6,496 bases of DNA, from positions 1 through 6,496 of the forward strand of contig DNHK01000190.1 in assembly GCA_003485905.1 (NCBI GenBank). Reading direction: 5' to 3'. The notes below the pieces were generated by a model that saw only the letters and a program-made list of their open reading frames with translations, did not search any database and had not been told where the DNA came from. Position numbers and translations under genes: made by a program. This document shows positions 6,088 to 6,496 of this stretch, piece after piece (the first letter of the stretch is position 1; every line of letters starts with the position of its first letter). Source of the DNA: Gammaproteobacteria bacterium. Its GTDB lineage: Bacteria; Pseudomonadota; Gammaproteobacteria; Arenicellales; Arenicellaceae.

Positions 6088-6496
6088 ATTTGTAGTTCTT
6101 GCCGCGGGAAGCGCAACCCGGATGGAAGGTGCGAGTAAACTTAGTCAGCAGATCGGCGATCGAAATATTGTTGGGAGTGTAATCCAAAACCTTCAAGACG
6201 CAGGTGCGGGCAAAATTACAGTGATTTATGGTGACCGTTGGGGCTTGGACGATCTTCAACTACCTAAACATGTAATTGCGCTTCGCAATGCAAATTCTGA
6301 GGCTGGTATGGGTGGTTCTATTGCATTGGCAGTTGCTAATTTATCTCCTGATACTGAACGTGTGCTCGTTGCATTAGGTGATATGCCTCTGGTGAAGCCC
6401 GAAACGTTGAGCTTGCTGATCCTTAAAAGCGCATCTGGGCATGCCAATATTTGGGCACCAACCTTTCAAGGCAAACGTGGTAACCCAGTAATATTT
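6077..6496 (+). CDS. MobA/MocA-like nucleotidyltransferase, 5' part (runs off window)
   Basis: This is a probable molybdenum cofactor cytidylyl- or guanylyltransferase (NTP_transf_3 family), which would attach a nucleotide to molybdopterin before insertion into the enzyme. The visible 140 residues carry the nucleotide-binding loop LAAGSATRMEGASKL (8-22), GMGGSIALAV (77-86) where relatives often read GMSSSL, the metal-binding LGDMPLV (100-106, Asp102), and GKRGNPVIF (132-140), equivalent to the GxxGHPV motif. The ATG at 6077 overlaps the preceding stop by 11 bases. No strong ribosome site is seen, so translational coupling is likely. MocA (CTP) is favoured over MobA (GTP) because the gene sits beside an XdhC-family gene, but the sequence alone does not decide. 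The usual family length is about 190-200 residues, so about a quarter to a third is missing at the right edge. Confidence 0.88.
   Translation, partial: MSIEFVVLAAGSATRMEGASKLSQQIGDRNIVGSVIQNLQDAGAGKITVIYGDRWGLDDLQLPKHVIALRNANSEAGMGGSIALAVANLSPDTERVLVALGDMPLVKPETLSLLILKSASGHANIWAPTFQGKRGNPVIF

Noticed and set aside
5916..6447. Minus-strand frames over the XdhC-family and nucleotidyltransferase genes
   Set aside because: They overlap two genes with clear family motifs on the plus strand and are shadows of them.

Overview
The window looks like a moderate-GC, probably gammaproteobacterial chromosome. That placement is an inference from protein style and base composition, not from a marker gene. 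It holds two divergently transcribed blocks separated by a short AT-rich gap (about 5075-5163).

Left block, minus strand (about 58-5074): a secretion and surface-fibre locus. Transcription would run from an usher-like outer-membrane beta-barrel gene (5074 to 2624) through a 425-base AT-rich gap to a pilin-like secreted protein (2198 to 1452). A gap of about 700 bases then leads to a second, paralogous pilin-like protein (734 to 150), which has its own sigma70-type promoter and a strong intrinsic terminator. The usher-like frame is one continuous 816-codon frame except for a single in-frame TAG at 4040-4042. It also has no ATG near its 5' end. It is therefore annotated as an interrupted gene, with its two halves also described. 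No PapD-like chaperone gene or tip adhesin gene is visible in the window.

Right block, plus strand (5164-6496): an XdhC/CoxI-family gene overlaps by 11 bases the start of a MobA/MocA-like nucleotidyltransferase gene that runs off the right edge. Together they suggest maturation of the molybdenum cofactor and its delivery to a xanthine dehydrogenase or aldehyde oxidoreductase. The enzyme itself is not in the window.

No tRNA, rRNA, CRISPR array or intact mobile element was seen. The most interesting points are the lone amber codon in the usher frame, the acidic repeat-containing segment between its signal peptide and its barrel, the duplicated pilins without a visible chaperone, and a stretch of coding-like composition with no intact gene between the two pilins.
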